Source: Actinomycetes bacterium
Lineage (GTDB): Bacteria; Actinomycetota; Acidimicrobiia; Acidimicrobiales; Palsa-688
Length of the DNA stretch: 5,241 bases
Assembly: GCA_021798075.1 (NCBI GenBank)
Contig: JAJZYO010000172.1
Span: 1 to 5,241 of the forward strand
Direction: 5' to 3'
Shown here piece after piece: positions 1 to 5,241 of this stretch. Below the pieces are notes generated by a model that was not told the origin of the DNA, did not search any database, and saw only the letters and a program-made list of their open reading frames with translations. Numbering within the stretch: position 1 is the first letter of the stretch; each line of letters begins with the position of its first letter. Position numbers and translations under genes: made by a program.

Positions 1-584
1 CTCGAACTAGCACGCCAGCTGGGGCCAGCGAGACCGCCAGTCCGCAGAAGCCCGCGGCGCGTATCGCGTGGGGTGACGGCATGGTGACCTCGGTGCCAGG
101 CCTGTTCGTTGCCGGCGAGCTAGCCGGAGTGGCTGGGGCCGATGTCGCCGAGTTCGAGGGGGAGCTCGCAGGCCATTCTGCAGCTTCTTACCTAGGGCTC
201 AGCGATCACCGGGCCGGCCGCGAGCGGGAGCGCCACGCGCGGCGGCTCAGCTCGGCCCGTGCCTTCGCCAGGCGCCTAGAACCTCTCTACCCCGTCGGCC
301 AGGGGTGGCTCGAGTGGTTGGAGGCCGGGACCCTCTTTTGCCGCTGCGAAGAGGTGACTTGGGGCGCGGTACGCGAGGCCATCGGCGAAGGGGCGGCGAC
401 GGTGCGAGAGGTACGCAACGTGACTCGTTGCGGCATGGGCTATTGCCAGGGCCGCACCTGCGGGCCTTCTCTCCAGCTCGCGCTCTCGGCACTCAGTGGC
501 CGGAGCCTGGAAGAAACCGGAGACTTCCAAAAGCGCCCCGTGGCTGTGCCTGTCCCCTTGGGAGAGGTCATTGGCGACCATTGA
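1..584 (+). CDS. FAD-dependent oxidoreductase subunit with C-terminal BFD-like [2Fe-2S] domain (partial, 5' end missing)
   Basis: The reading frame is open from the first complete codon (base 3) to TGA at 582-584, giving 193 visible residues; the N-terminal FAD/NAD-binding part lies off the left edge. The ATG at 81 is internal: it falls within the conserved end of the flavin domain, where TSVPGLFVAGE (visible residues 29-39) is followed by a GA..A..EG.LAG..AA pattern. A BFD-like iron-sulfur domain follows at about residues 112-156, with CRC (Cys113, Cys115) and GYCQGRTC (Cys148, Cys153) as probable [2Fe-2S] ligands; Cys143 is an extra cysteine. This arrangement matches the HcnB / opine oxidase A / dye-linked proline dehydrogenase group, whose subunits work in heteromeric amine or amino-acid dehydrogenases. 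The substrate cannot be told. The usual catalytic partner subunit is not downstream, so any partner must be upstream. The gene ends convergently with the peptidase, 78 bp away. Confidence 0.85.
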   Translation, partial: RTSTPAGASETASPQKPAARIAWGDGMVTSVPGLFVAGELAGVAGADVAEFEGELAGHSAASYLGLSDHRAGRERERHARRLSSARAFARRLEPLYPVGQGWLEWLEAGTLFCRCEEVTWGAVREAIGEGAATVREVRNVTRCGMGYCQGRTCGPSLQLALSALSGRSLEETGDFQKRPVAVPVPLGEVIGDH

Positions 585-662
585 AGCCTGGGACCGGCAC
601 CCACCCGAGCGCGCGTGAGCCGGACCGCTGGGACACGCTTGGGCGTATGCCGAGCCAGCTCT

Positions 663-2534
663 TTAGCCGTCGGGGACGAGCTGGAGGTGTGTGCTCAGCC
701 AACGCAGCGTCCGCGCCCAGTGGTCGGCCTGGTGGTCGGCCTCGGCGAGCTGATGGCCCTCGCGGGGGTAGGTGACCAGCTCGGCCTCGCCACCTAGAGA
801 CAGGAGCGTGGCATAAAGCTCGTGGGCCTGCCCCACCGGCACGCAAGTGTCGTTTTGGCCGTGGAGCACGAGCGTCGGCGCCACGGGATGGTGCGCCATG
901 TACACGGGCGAGCGTTTGACGTAGAGGTCGCGCGCCTCGGGGTCGTGGGGCGCCCCGCCCATCAAGGTGTCCCAGAATGGTGGGTTGTTGGCAGTGTGGC
1001 GGCAGCTCGCGATGTCGGATATGCCCGCGTGCACCACGGCGGCGGCGATCTCTTCCCCCCTGGTGCAAGCCGCGACGGCCGATAGGTAGCCCCCGTAGGA
1101 GGCGCCCATAATCGCGGGCTTGCCCTGGGGGAGTAGGCCCGTTTGGTAGGCCCAGTAGGCGCCGGCAAGGACATCGTCTAGCTCGGCTCCCGCGGGGTCG
1201 CCGAAGTTCGCTCGAGCGAAGCCCTGCCCGCGGCCAGAGCCGCCACGAGGGTTGGGGAGCAGCACCGAAAATCCTTCTGCTACCAGTCGGTTGGTGCGCG
1301 CTACGTCGAAGCCGTGATGGTAGGAGAGGGTCGGGCCTCCGTGCGCGACCACGACGAGCCCTGCGGCGCCGGCGTCGGGCACCAATAGGATCCCGTGGAC
1401 CTCCTGGCACCCGCCACCCTCCCACGACCCCTCCACGACCGACATCGCCGGTGCCGCTCCCTCTCCTTTGGCCCAGGCTCGCCGCCCGCCGGCGGGGCCG
1501 AGCACGACGACCTCGAGGGGGGTCCTCTCGTCCGACCGGCAGGCGAGCGCGACCTCTCCGTCAGCGGAAAGGGCGAGCGAGGGCCGCCAACGGGAGCCCA
1601 GCAAGCCCGCCGCCTCGTAGTGGTGCTCCCTTTTGCCGCCCTTGTCCACGTACCCCCAGCCGGTTCCGAGGTCCTGCCAACCGGCGTAGAACAGCCTTCC
1701 CCCCGTCGTTCCCCTCGCCTCGGCCCAAGCGAGCCAGGTCACGTCGGCTGGGATGTCCTTGATGCGCCGTTCCAGCTGTCCATCGGGGCTGGTGATCAAG
1801 ATCTCGCCGGCGACGAGCCCCCGGTCGCTCGCCCATCCCTCGACGAAGGCCACGTTGCCGGTCGCCTGGTCGACGGCCGGCCACGCGACCTGCCACTGCG
1901 GCGAGTACAAGCGCCGGCAGGCCCCCGTTGCGGGATCGAGGCGGCCGACAAAGGCCGAGTACCAAGCCGCCTCACCGGGTTGGTCGGAGCAGATGCAAAC
2001 GACCGTCCCGTCTGGAGCGAGCGCTACCTCCCAGATCGACGGCCCCGTCGCGCTGAGGAGGGACGGCCGCCCCGTCGCCAGCGGGATAGCCCAGAGCGAT
2101 TGGCGGCCCTCCTTCCCGCGGCCGAACTCGGGGTCGGGCTGCTCGGCGGGCTGACGCCGGCCCGAAGTGAGCGAGGCCGTATCGGCGCCGGGTTCCGCCA
2201 CGAGGGCGAGCACAAGCGCACGCGCATCATCCCAGAGCAGCTGTTGCACCGAGCCGAGGAGCTCGCATAGAGGCAAGAGCGGCTGGTCGGGTCGGTCCAG
2301 CCGGGCGATCGAAAGGCGCGTGCGCCCGCTACTCAGCTCGTTGGCGATCAGGAGCCGCCGCCCGGTGGCGTCGAGGGATGGCGGGGCAGTCGGGACAGCG
2401 CAGTCGAGGCGTTCGGGCTTGCCGGCGAGCCTTCCGGCGAAGACGCCCTCGCCCTCCCCGCCAGCGCGTACGAAACCGCCCGTCGTGGCGTCGGCCGATA
2501 TGAACGGCCACTGAAGCGTAGCCGGGGTGGTCAT
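663..2534 (-). CDS. S9 family (prolyl oligopeptidase / acylaminoacyl-peptidase-like) serine peptidase
   Basis: This complete 623-residue protein has the usual two-part S9 plan. Residues 1 to about 370 resemble a WD40/TolB-like beta-propeller, with repeated beta-rich segments such as LAPDG and LSADG. Residues about 375-618 form an alpha/beta hydrolase domain. Visible motifs are HGG (398-400, oxyanion-hole region), NPRGGSGRGQ (428-437), the nucleophile elbow GASYGG with Ser479, HGQND with Asp562, and REGH with His594, so the catalytic triad is intact. No signal peptide or membrane segment is seen, so it probably acts in the cytoplasm, hydrolysing short peptides or N-blocked oligopeptides admitted by the propeller; an esterase or amidase role is possible. 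The ATG at 2534-2532 is fixed by an in-frame TAG two codons upstream (2540-2538). A GGAGG lies 12 nt upstream (bases 2551-2547), a slightly long spacing. It is transcribed divergently from the ABC operon. Confidence 0.93.
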   Translation of the reverse strand: MTTPATLQWPFISADATTGGFVRAGGEGEGVFAGRLAGKPERLDCAVPTAPPSLDATGRRLLIANELSSGRTRLSIARLDRPDQPLLPLCELLGSVQQLLWDDARALVLALVAEPGADTASLTSGRRQPAEQPDPEFGRGKEGRQSLWAIPLATGRPSLLSATGPSIWEVALAPDGTVVCICSDQPGEAAWYSAFVGRLDPATGACRRLYSPQWQVAWPAVDQATGNVAFVEGWASDRGLVAGEILITSPDGQLERRIKDIPADVTWLAWAEARGTTGGRLFYAGWQDLGTGWGYVDKGGKREHHYEAAGLLGSRWRPSLALSADGEVALACRSDERTPLEVVVLGPAGGRRAWAKGEGAAPAMSVVEGSWEGGGCQEVHGILLVPDAGAAGLVVVAHGGPTLSYHHGFDVARTNRLVAEGFSVLLPNPRGGSGRGQGFARANFGDPAGAELDDVLAGAYWAYQTGLLPQGKPAIMGASYGGYLSAVAACTRGEEIAAAVVHAGISDIASCRHTANNPPFWDTLMGGAPHDPEARDLYVKRSPVYMAHHPVAPTLVLHGQNDTCVPVGQAHELYATLLSLGGEAELVTYPREGHQLAEADHQADHWARTLRWLSTHLQLVPDG

Positions 2535-2585
2535 TTTCTAACGCTGCCTCCATGGAGCTTTGCCCGATCTGGCGTGCCGAGGGCG

Positions 2586-2603
2586 CAGTGCAGTACAGCA
2601 CTG
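2586..2603. promoter_or_regulatory. 18 bp near-perfect palindrome, candidate operator
   Basis: CAGTGC and GCACTG arms flank AGTACA, whose GTAC core shares the same centre, so eight of nine base pairs of the dyad match; the only mismatch is A opposite A at 2592/2597. It lies 52-69 bp upstream of the peptidase ATG and about 200 bp upstream of the ABC start. Its symmetry and size fit a site for a dimeric helix-turn-helix repressor. No regulator gene is present in the window and no convincing -10/-35 boxes were found beside it, so the operator role is inference. Confidence 0.4.
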
Positions 2604-2710
2604 AAGCAATGGCAGCCGCAACCGCGCCACTTGCACCCTTCGAAAATCGGTCGCCTCGTTGGAACTTGGCCACTAGGATCCTCGACGTGGCCCCCTTCTT
2701 CCTCCGCTGA

Positions 2711-2734
2711 GCCCATGGGCGCTGGCGGGCGCCC
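2711..2734. repeat. GC-rich inverted repeats in the ABC operon upstream region
   Basis: A perfect 10 bp palindrome GCCCATGGGC (2711-2720) overlaps a second inverted repeat, GGGCGC (2717-2722) pairing with GCGCCC (2729-2734) across a 6 nt loop. The two pairings are mutually exclusive because they share GGGC. If the ABC transcript starts upstream of here, the block would fold in its 5' leader; it could also be a protein-binding site. No known riboswitch is recognised. In GC-rich DNA such short repeats arise easily by chance. Confidence 0.25.
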
Positions 2735-2753
2735 GAGGGACTTACGCAAGACC

Positions 2754-2770
2754 AAGGCGTTTGCCTTTTT
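2754..2770 (+). terminator. Short hairpin plus T-run in the ABC leader (weak terminator/attenuator candidate)
   Basis: AAGGC (2754-2758) pairs with GCCTT (2763-2767) around a GTTT loop, and the right arm continues into a run of five T (2766-2770). This has the form of a small intrinsic terminator, 33 bp before the proposed GTG start of the ABC ATPase. The stem is only 5 bp, so termination would be weak at best. It could attenuate the operon, or be chance. It also covers a TTG that would be an alternative upstream start for the ATPase. Confidence 0.25.
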
Positions 2771-2780
2771 GTCGCGCCAC

Positions 2781-2797
2781 GAGAGGAGAGGAGAGGA
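2781..2797 (+). promoter_or_regulatory. Ribosome binding site of the ABC ATPase, built from GAGAG repeats
   Basis: Bases 2781-2797 are three perfect tandem copies of GAGAG plus a partial fourth. They contain AGGAG (2789-2793), 9 nt before the GTG at 2803, and GAGG (2793-2796), 6 nt before it. This strong purine tract decides the GTG start over the in-frame TTG at 2761, which has no good SD and lies inside the hairpin/T-run. Confidence 0.75.
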
Positions 2798-2802
2798 TAA
2801 CA

Positions 2803-3663
2803 GTGACCGTCCCGGAGCCGCAGTTGTTGCCGCTCGAAGTCGAGGATCTAACTAAGGCCTTCAAAGTCAAGGCCTCGTCGCGCCATCGAGCCAACAGGTC
2901 CCGCAGGTCGCGCTCGAGGCCTGCCCTGGATGGGGTCAGCTTCCGTGTACATGCCGGCGAGATCTATGGACTGCTCGGGGCGAACGGGTCGGGCAAGTCG
3001 ACCCTGGTCCGCATACTCTCGACGCTGCTGCTCCCCGACCAGGGCTCGGTAAAGGTATTTGGCTACGACGCGGTGAAGCAGGCGGCGCAAGTGCGGCCCT
3101 TGCTCAACCGTGTCTCGGTAGATCCCTCGTTCTTCAAGCCAATGTCGGCAATGGAAAACCTGCTCTTCTTCGGGAGGGTCTACGGGGTGAGCGGTCCGGA
3201 GGTGCGCCGTGCAAGTGTAGCCATCCTCCAGCGCCTTGGGCTAGACGACGAGCACGCCCGCGAGCCCATGTTGCACCTGTCGCGCGGCCAGCAGCAGAAG
3301 GTGGCGGTAGCGAGGGCGTTCCTGTCGTCTCCCCGCTTGCTCCTGCTCGACGAGCCGACCACGGGGCTCGACCCGAGGAGCAAGCGCGAGGTGCAGTCCT
3401 TCGTTGCCGAGGCACGGCGCGACGACGGGGTGACGATCCTGCTCACGACCCACGACATGGTCGAGGCCGAGCAGTTGTGCGACCGTGTCGGCTTCCTTTC
3501 CGCTGGGAGGCTTGTCGCCGAAGGAACGCCACTCGAGCTGCGCAAACAAGTTGCAGGCGAGCGTCCCGTGGAGGAGGTCGGCATGGAGGACGTGTTCATC
3601 GAGCTGACGGGCCGGAGTATCGAAGAGGACGAGGAGGAAGAAGAGGAGGAGGCCCAGCCATGA
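2803..3663 (+). CDS. ABC-2 type exporter, ATP-binding protein (DrrA-like)
   Basis: This cytoplasmic ATPase of 286 residues powers the permease encoded next. Motifs, numbered from GTG, are Walker A GANGSGKST (59-67), signature LSRGQ (159-163, Arg replacing the second Gly of LSGGQ), Walker B LLLLDEP (Asp183, catalytic Glu184), D-loop TGLDP, H-loop His217, and the MEDVFIELTGR segment near the C-terminus typical of drug-type ABC-2 ATPases. Three oddities are visible. The Q-loop glutamine is absent: Val106-Asp107 sit where Gln is expected, 12 or 11 residues before ENL. An Arg/Ser-rich insert (about 23-39) separates the first two strands. The protein ends in an acidic run (EED then seven Glu, 274-283). 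The GTG start is chosen from its SD; a TTG at 2761 would add 14 residues. The stop overlaps the permease start by ATGA, implying translational coupling. DrrA-like describes the family only; the substrate is unknown. Confidence 0.93.
   Translation: MTVPEPQLLPLEVEDLTKAFKVKASSRHRANRSRRSRSRPALDGVSFRVHAGEIYGLLGANGSGKSTLVRILSTLLLPDQGSVKVFGYDAVKQAAQVRPLLNRVSVDPSFFKPMSAMENLLFFGRVYGVSGPEVRRASVAILQRLGLDDEHAREPMLHLSRGQQQKVAVARAFLSSPRLLLLDEPTTGLDPRSKREVQSFVAEARRDDGVTILLTTHDMVEAEQLCDRVGFLSAGRLVAEGTPLELRKQVAGERPVEEVGMEDVFIELTGRSIEEDEEEEEEEAQP
3641..3652 (+). promoter_or_regulatory. Permease ribosome binding site embedded in poly-Glu codons
   Basis: The purine run that encodes the acidic tail of the ATPase ends in AAGAGGAGGAGG, with GGAGG at 3648-3652 lying 7 nt before the permease ATG at 3660. 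This is near-ideal SD spacing and supports that start within a longer open frame reaching back to 3477. Several overlapping GAGG/GGAG units are present from 3631 onward. Confidence 0.75.
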
Positions 3664-4508
3664 GCACTGCAGGGCTGCGAGCTGTCCGCCAACCGAGAAG
3701 AGTGGCCCTCGGGTGGGCCTTTTTTGAACGCCAGGCCAACCTCTGGAAGCGCTTTTGGGCTTGGGAGGTCGTGTGGCTCCTCTATGGGGTCGTCAACACG
3801 TTGTCTATTACCTTTATCGCCAACGAGGCGGGGAGAAGCGGTGCGGTGAGCCGTGGGGAGCAGTCGCGCCTCACGATGTTCCTCCTCATTGGGACGCTCG
3901 TGTGGGCGTACCTATCGGCCGTCCTCGACGACATGAGCCTCACCATCATGTGGGAGCGCTGGGAGGGGACGATCGAGCACACCTTGATGTCGCCTGTCCC
4001 GCGGGTCGTGCATTTAGTCGGCATGTCGGTCTTCGGGGTGTGCCATGCGCTCTTGCGCACGACGCTCGTCTTGGTTTGCGTTCTCCCGTTTTTTCACTTG
4101 GAGGCGCCAGGCGCGGACTGGGTTGCGGTCGTCCTCGTGGTCGTCGTCGGCAGCGTCAGCCTAGTAGGGCTCGGCATCCTGGCTGCGATCTTGCCGCTCT
4201 TGTACCCCGAGCGAGGGGAGCAGATGTCGTTCATGGTCCAGGCACTCGTCCTGCTCGTCTCGGGCGTCTACTACAGCATCGACGTCCTTCCTGCCTGGTT
4301 GCGAGGGGCGTCGTACGTCTCGCCCGCGACTTATCTCCTGCGGGGCATCCGCAACGCCCTGCTGGACCGCGCCAGCCTCGGGCATGAGGCGGGGCTTATA
4401 GGCGTGCTCGCCATTTTCGGGGCGGTGCTCGTGCCCCTTTCTCTCGTAGCCTTCGGCGCCGCCGAGCATTGGGCGAAAAAGACTGGCCGTCTGAAGCGCC
4501 AAGGCTGA
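3660..4508 (+). CDS. ABC-2 type exporter, transmembrane permease
   Basis: This 282-residue inner-membrane protein forms the translocation pathway for the ATPase just upstream. About six hydrophobic segments are visible at roughly residues 36-54, 72-92, 118-146, 153-181, 189-206 and 243-268, the standard ABC-2 layout. The cytoplasmic stretch WEGTIEHTLMSPVPR (101-115) matches the conserved W..GT.e.ll.sP region of the family. SGVYYSIDVLPAW (201-213) and SPATYLLRGIRN (221-232) match the conserved region around the last loop (PXW and P-T-Y-L/R motifs). The N-terminus is basic and faces the cytoplasm; the tail is short and Lys/Arg-rich. The start is set by the ATGA overlap with the ATPase and the GGAGG 7 nt upstream. 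A functional transporter would need two copies or a dimer. The substrate cannot be predicted; drug, lipid or polysaccharide export are all known in the family. Confidence 0.93.
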   Translation: MSTAGLRAVRQPRRVALGWAFFERQANLWKRFWAWEVVWLLYGVVNTLSITFIANEAGRSGAVSRGEQSRLTMFLLIGTLVWAYLSAVLDDMSLTIMWERWEGTIEHTLMSPVPRVVHLVGMSVFGVCHALLRTTLVLVCVLPFFHLEAPGADWVAVVLVVVVGSVSLVGLGILAAILPLLYPERGEQMSFMVQALVLLVSGVYYSIDVLPAWLRGASYVSPATYLLRGIRNALLDRASLGHEAGLIGVLAIFGAVLVPLSLVAFGAAEHWAKKTGRLKRQG

Positions 4509-4520
4509 GCAATGTACCCG

Positions 4521-4544
4521 GTGCCCGAGTGCGGCTCAGGGCAC
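4521..4544. terminator. Hairpin between convergent genes, candidate bidirectional terminator
   Basis: GTGCCCGAG (4521-4529) pairs with CTC (4535-4537) and GGGCAC (4539-4544) around a TGCGG loop, leaving a single bulged A at 4538. That gives nine pairs, mostly G-C. It lies 12 bp past the permease stop and covers the last codons and TGA of the convergent DUF4097 gene. No proper T-run follows on either strand (only CTTTA on +), so it may act as a transcript-end stabiliser or a factor-assisted stop rather than a classical intrinsic terminator. Confidence 0.45.
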
Positions 4545-5241
4545 GCGCTTTATGACCAAGTCACCGGTCACAGTGCGGGCTTTCAGCTCGAGGTGGCTAC
4601 CATCAGGCCCGGTGCCGGCGAGGCTCGTTGGTTCGTTGCTTGGCCGTTCAGCGGAGAGCTCTATTTCGGAGGAGAGGTTGCCCGTCAAGGTCTCCGCGTC
4701 CACCGCGACGTCGGTGCCTCGGGGTACGCCGACAGCGAGGTCGCCGCTCATCGTCTGTAGCTCGGCGCGCCCCGAGACGGCGCGCTCGAGCTCCTGGTCC
4801 CCCGAGGCCGTCTGAAGCTGGCACCCGTCTCGGAGCTCACCTACCCGGACGTCGCCTGAAGCCGTCTGCGTGGAGATGTGAGCGCGGGCCTCTCTCACCG
4901 TAACATCGCCCGAAGCTGTCCGGATGCGTGCGGGCCCGTGGAGAAGGTCGCAACCGACGTCGCCAGACGCCGTCGTGAGCTCGGCCTTGCCTTCTACCAA
5001 CGAAGCCCTTATTTCCCCGCTGGCGGTGCTCGCGTTGAGATCTCCGCTGACTCGGTCCATCGAGATGTCCCCTGAGGCAGTACCGAGCCTCGCCTCTGCG
5101 TAGGAGCCTTCCGCACCAATGTCCCCGGCGGCGGTCGACACTTGGATCTCCGCGCCCTCGGGGAGGTTGACGCGTACAGTGACGGAAGCTCCCCATGTCG
5201 CCAGGGACCGCATAAACCCCTGCGGGCTCGGGACTTCTACG
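4536..5241 (-). CDS. DUF4097 family beta-strand-repeat protein (partial, N-terminus beyond right edge)
   Basis: The frame ends at TGA (4538-4536) and stays open to the right edge. An ATG at 5213 would give 225 residues, but the codons before it read on as VEVPSPQGF, and the join with VTVRVNLPEGAEIQV resembles the middle of DUF4097 proteins, where an 'i.aP.g' strand precedes a 'v.v.lP.g..v' strand. The true start is therefore probably off the window. Numbered from that Met, the body is a row of T-A-S-G-D turns at Thr27, 45, 63, 81, 99, 117 and 135 with an exact 18-residue spacing, then looser copies at 154, 176 and 214, as expected of a beta-solenoid. No catalytic residues or membrane segments are seen in the visible part. 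The family's function is undetermined ('putative adhesin'); a signal peptide cannot be judged. It is convergent with the ABC permease, 27 bp away. Confidence 0.85.
   Translation of the reverse strand, partial: VEVPSPQGFMRSLATWGASVTVRVNLPEGAEIQVSTAAGDIGAEGSYAEARLGTASGDISMDRVSGDLNASTASGEIRASLVEGKAELTTASGDVGCDLLHGPARIRTASGDVTVREARAHISTQTASGDVRVGELRDGCQLQTASGDQELERAVSGRAELQTMSGDLAVGVPRGTDVAVDAETLTGNLSSEIELSAERPSNEPTSLAGTGPDGSHLELKARTVTGDLVIKRVP
4755..5135 (-). repeat. Seven coding repeats of about 54 bp (18-residue TASGD units)
   Basis: The DUF4097 gene contains seven consecutive units, each starting with a T-A-(S/A)-G-(D/E) codon block. The first six spacings are exactly 54 bp and the seventh is 57 bp. 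On the + strand the conserved core appears as variants of TCGCCTGAAGCCGTC. Outside the core the units differ considerably, so this is protein structural repetition rather than recent DNA duplication. Each unit likely forms one turn of a beta-solenoid. Confidence 0.8.

Noticed and set aside
81..584. A short stand-alone protein starting at the ATG at 81
   Set aside because: The frame is open upstream to the window edge, and the first residues after this Met are the interior TSVPGLFVAGE motif of the flavin domain, so this is a truncated view of a larger gene.
588..655. Direct repeat CTGGGAC (588-594, 628-634) and a weak 6 bp stem (637-642 with 650-655) between the convergent oxidoreductase and peptidase genes
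   Set aside because: The repeat is only 7 bp; the stem needs a G-T wobble and has no T-run, so neither can be called a terminator with any confidence.
568..1425. Long Arg/Pro-rich open frame on the - strand, and similar long frames on both strands opposite the peptidase gene
   Set aside because: Low-complexity Arg/Pro/Gly/Ala composition typical of out-of-frame reading in GC-rich DNA, fully overlapping the well-supported S9 peptidase.
2659..2679. TTGGAA and TAGGAT as a possible -35/-10 pair for the ABC operon
   Set aside because: The spacing between them is only about 9 bp, far from the usual 16-18, and no better-placed partner hexamer was found.
3180..3692. Frame on the - strand with a poly-Ser run
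   Set aside because: It is the antisense of the ATPase; the poly-Ser is the complement of the poly-Glu codon run.
4512..4760. Small + strand frame beginning just after the permease stop
   Set aside because: No family resemblance, and it is antisense to the strongly patterned DUF4097 gene. Its ATG has no good SD.
4755..5135. Possible CRISPR-like array, because of regularly spaced TCGCC..GAAGCCGTC elements on the + strand
   Set aside because: The 54 bp period is coding: it reads as TASGD units in an uninterrupted frame, the repeats are degenerate, and the intervening parts are not unique spacers.

Overview
This is a GC-rich, gene-dense window. By eye, third codon positions are mostly G or C. 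It has a GTG start, tight Shine-Dalgarno (SD) sites, and gene families common in Actinomycetota (an S9 peptidase, a DrrAB-like ABC-2 exporter and a DUF4097 protein). A high-GC actinobacterium is the best guess, but no marker gene is present to fix the lineage.

Layout from left to right: (1) bases 1-584, + strand, the 3' end of an FAD-dependent oxidoreductase subunit with a BFD-like [2Fe-2S] domain (HcnB/opine-oxidase-A type), cut by the left edge. (2) After a 78 bp convergent gap, 663-2534 on the - strand holds a complete cytoplasmic prolyl-oligopeptidase-family (S9) peptidase with an intact Ser-Asp-His triad. (3) A 268 bp divergent intergenic region (2535-2802) carries an 18 bp near-perfect palindrome near the peptidase start, a GC-rich inverted-repeat block, and a small hairpin with a T-run ahead of the ABC genes. 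(4) A two-gene + strand operon follows: an ABC-2 exporter ATPase (2803-3663) and its six-helix permease (3660-4508), overlapping by ATGA. (5) A 27 bp convergent gap with a strong hairpin. (6) From 4536 to the right edge, on the - strand, a DUF4097 beta-strand-repeat protein lacks its N-terminus in this window.

The ATPase and permease almost certainly form one efflux complex; the substrate cannot be read from sequence. DUF4097 genes are often found near DrrAB-like exporters in actinobacteria (general recollection, not checked), but here the gene points toward the operon and is a separate transcription unit. The peptidase and exporter share a divergent control region and could be co-regulated. 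The oxidoreductase fragment belongs to an upstream unit.

I see no mobile element, tRNA, rRNA, CRISPR array or clear novel system. The most notable details are the exporter ATPase's missing Q-loop glutamine, its Arg/Ser-rich N-terminal insert and poly-Glu tail, the use of that poly-Glu codon run as the permease SD, the exact 18-residue period of the DUF4097 protein, and the intergenic palindrome.
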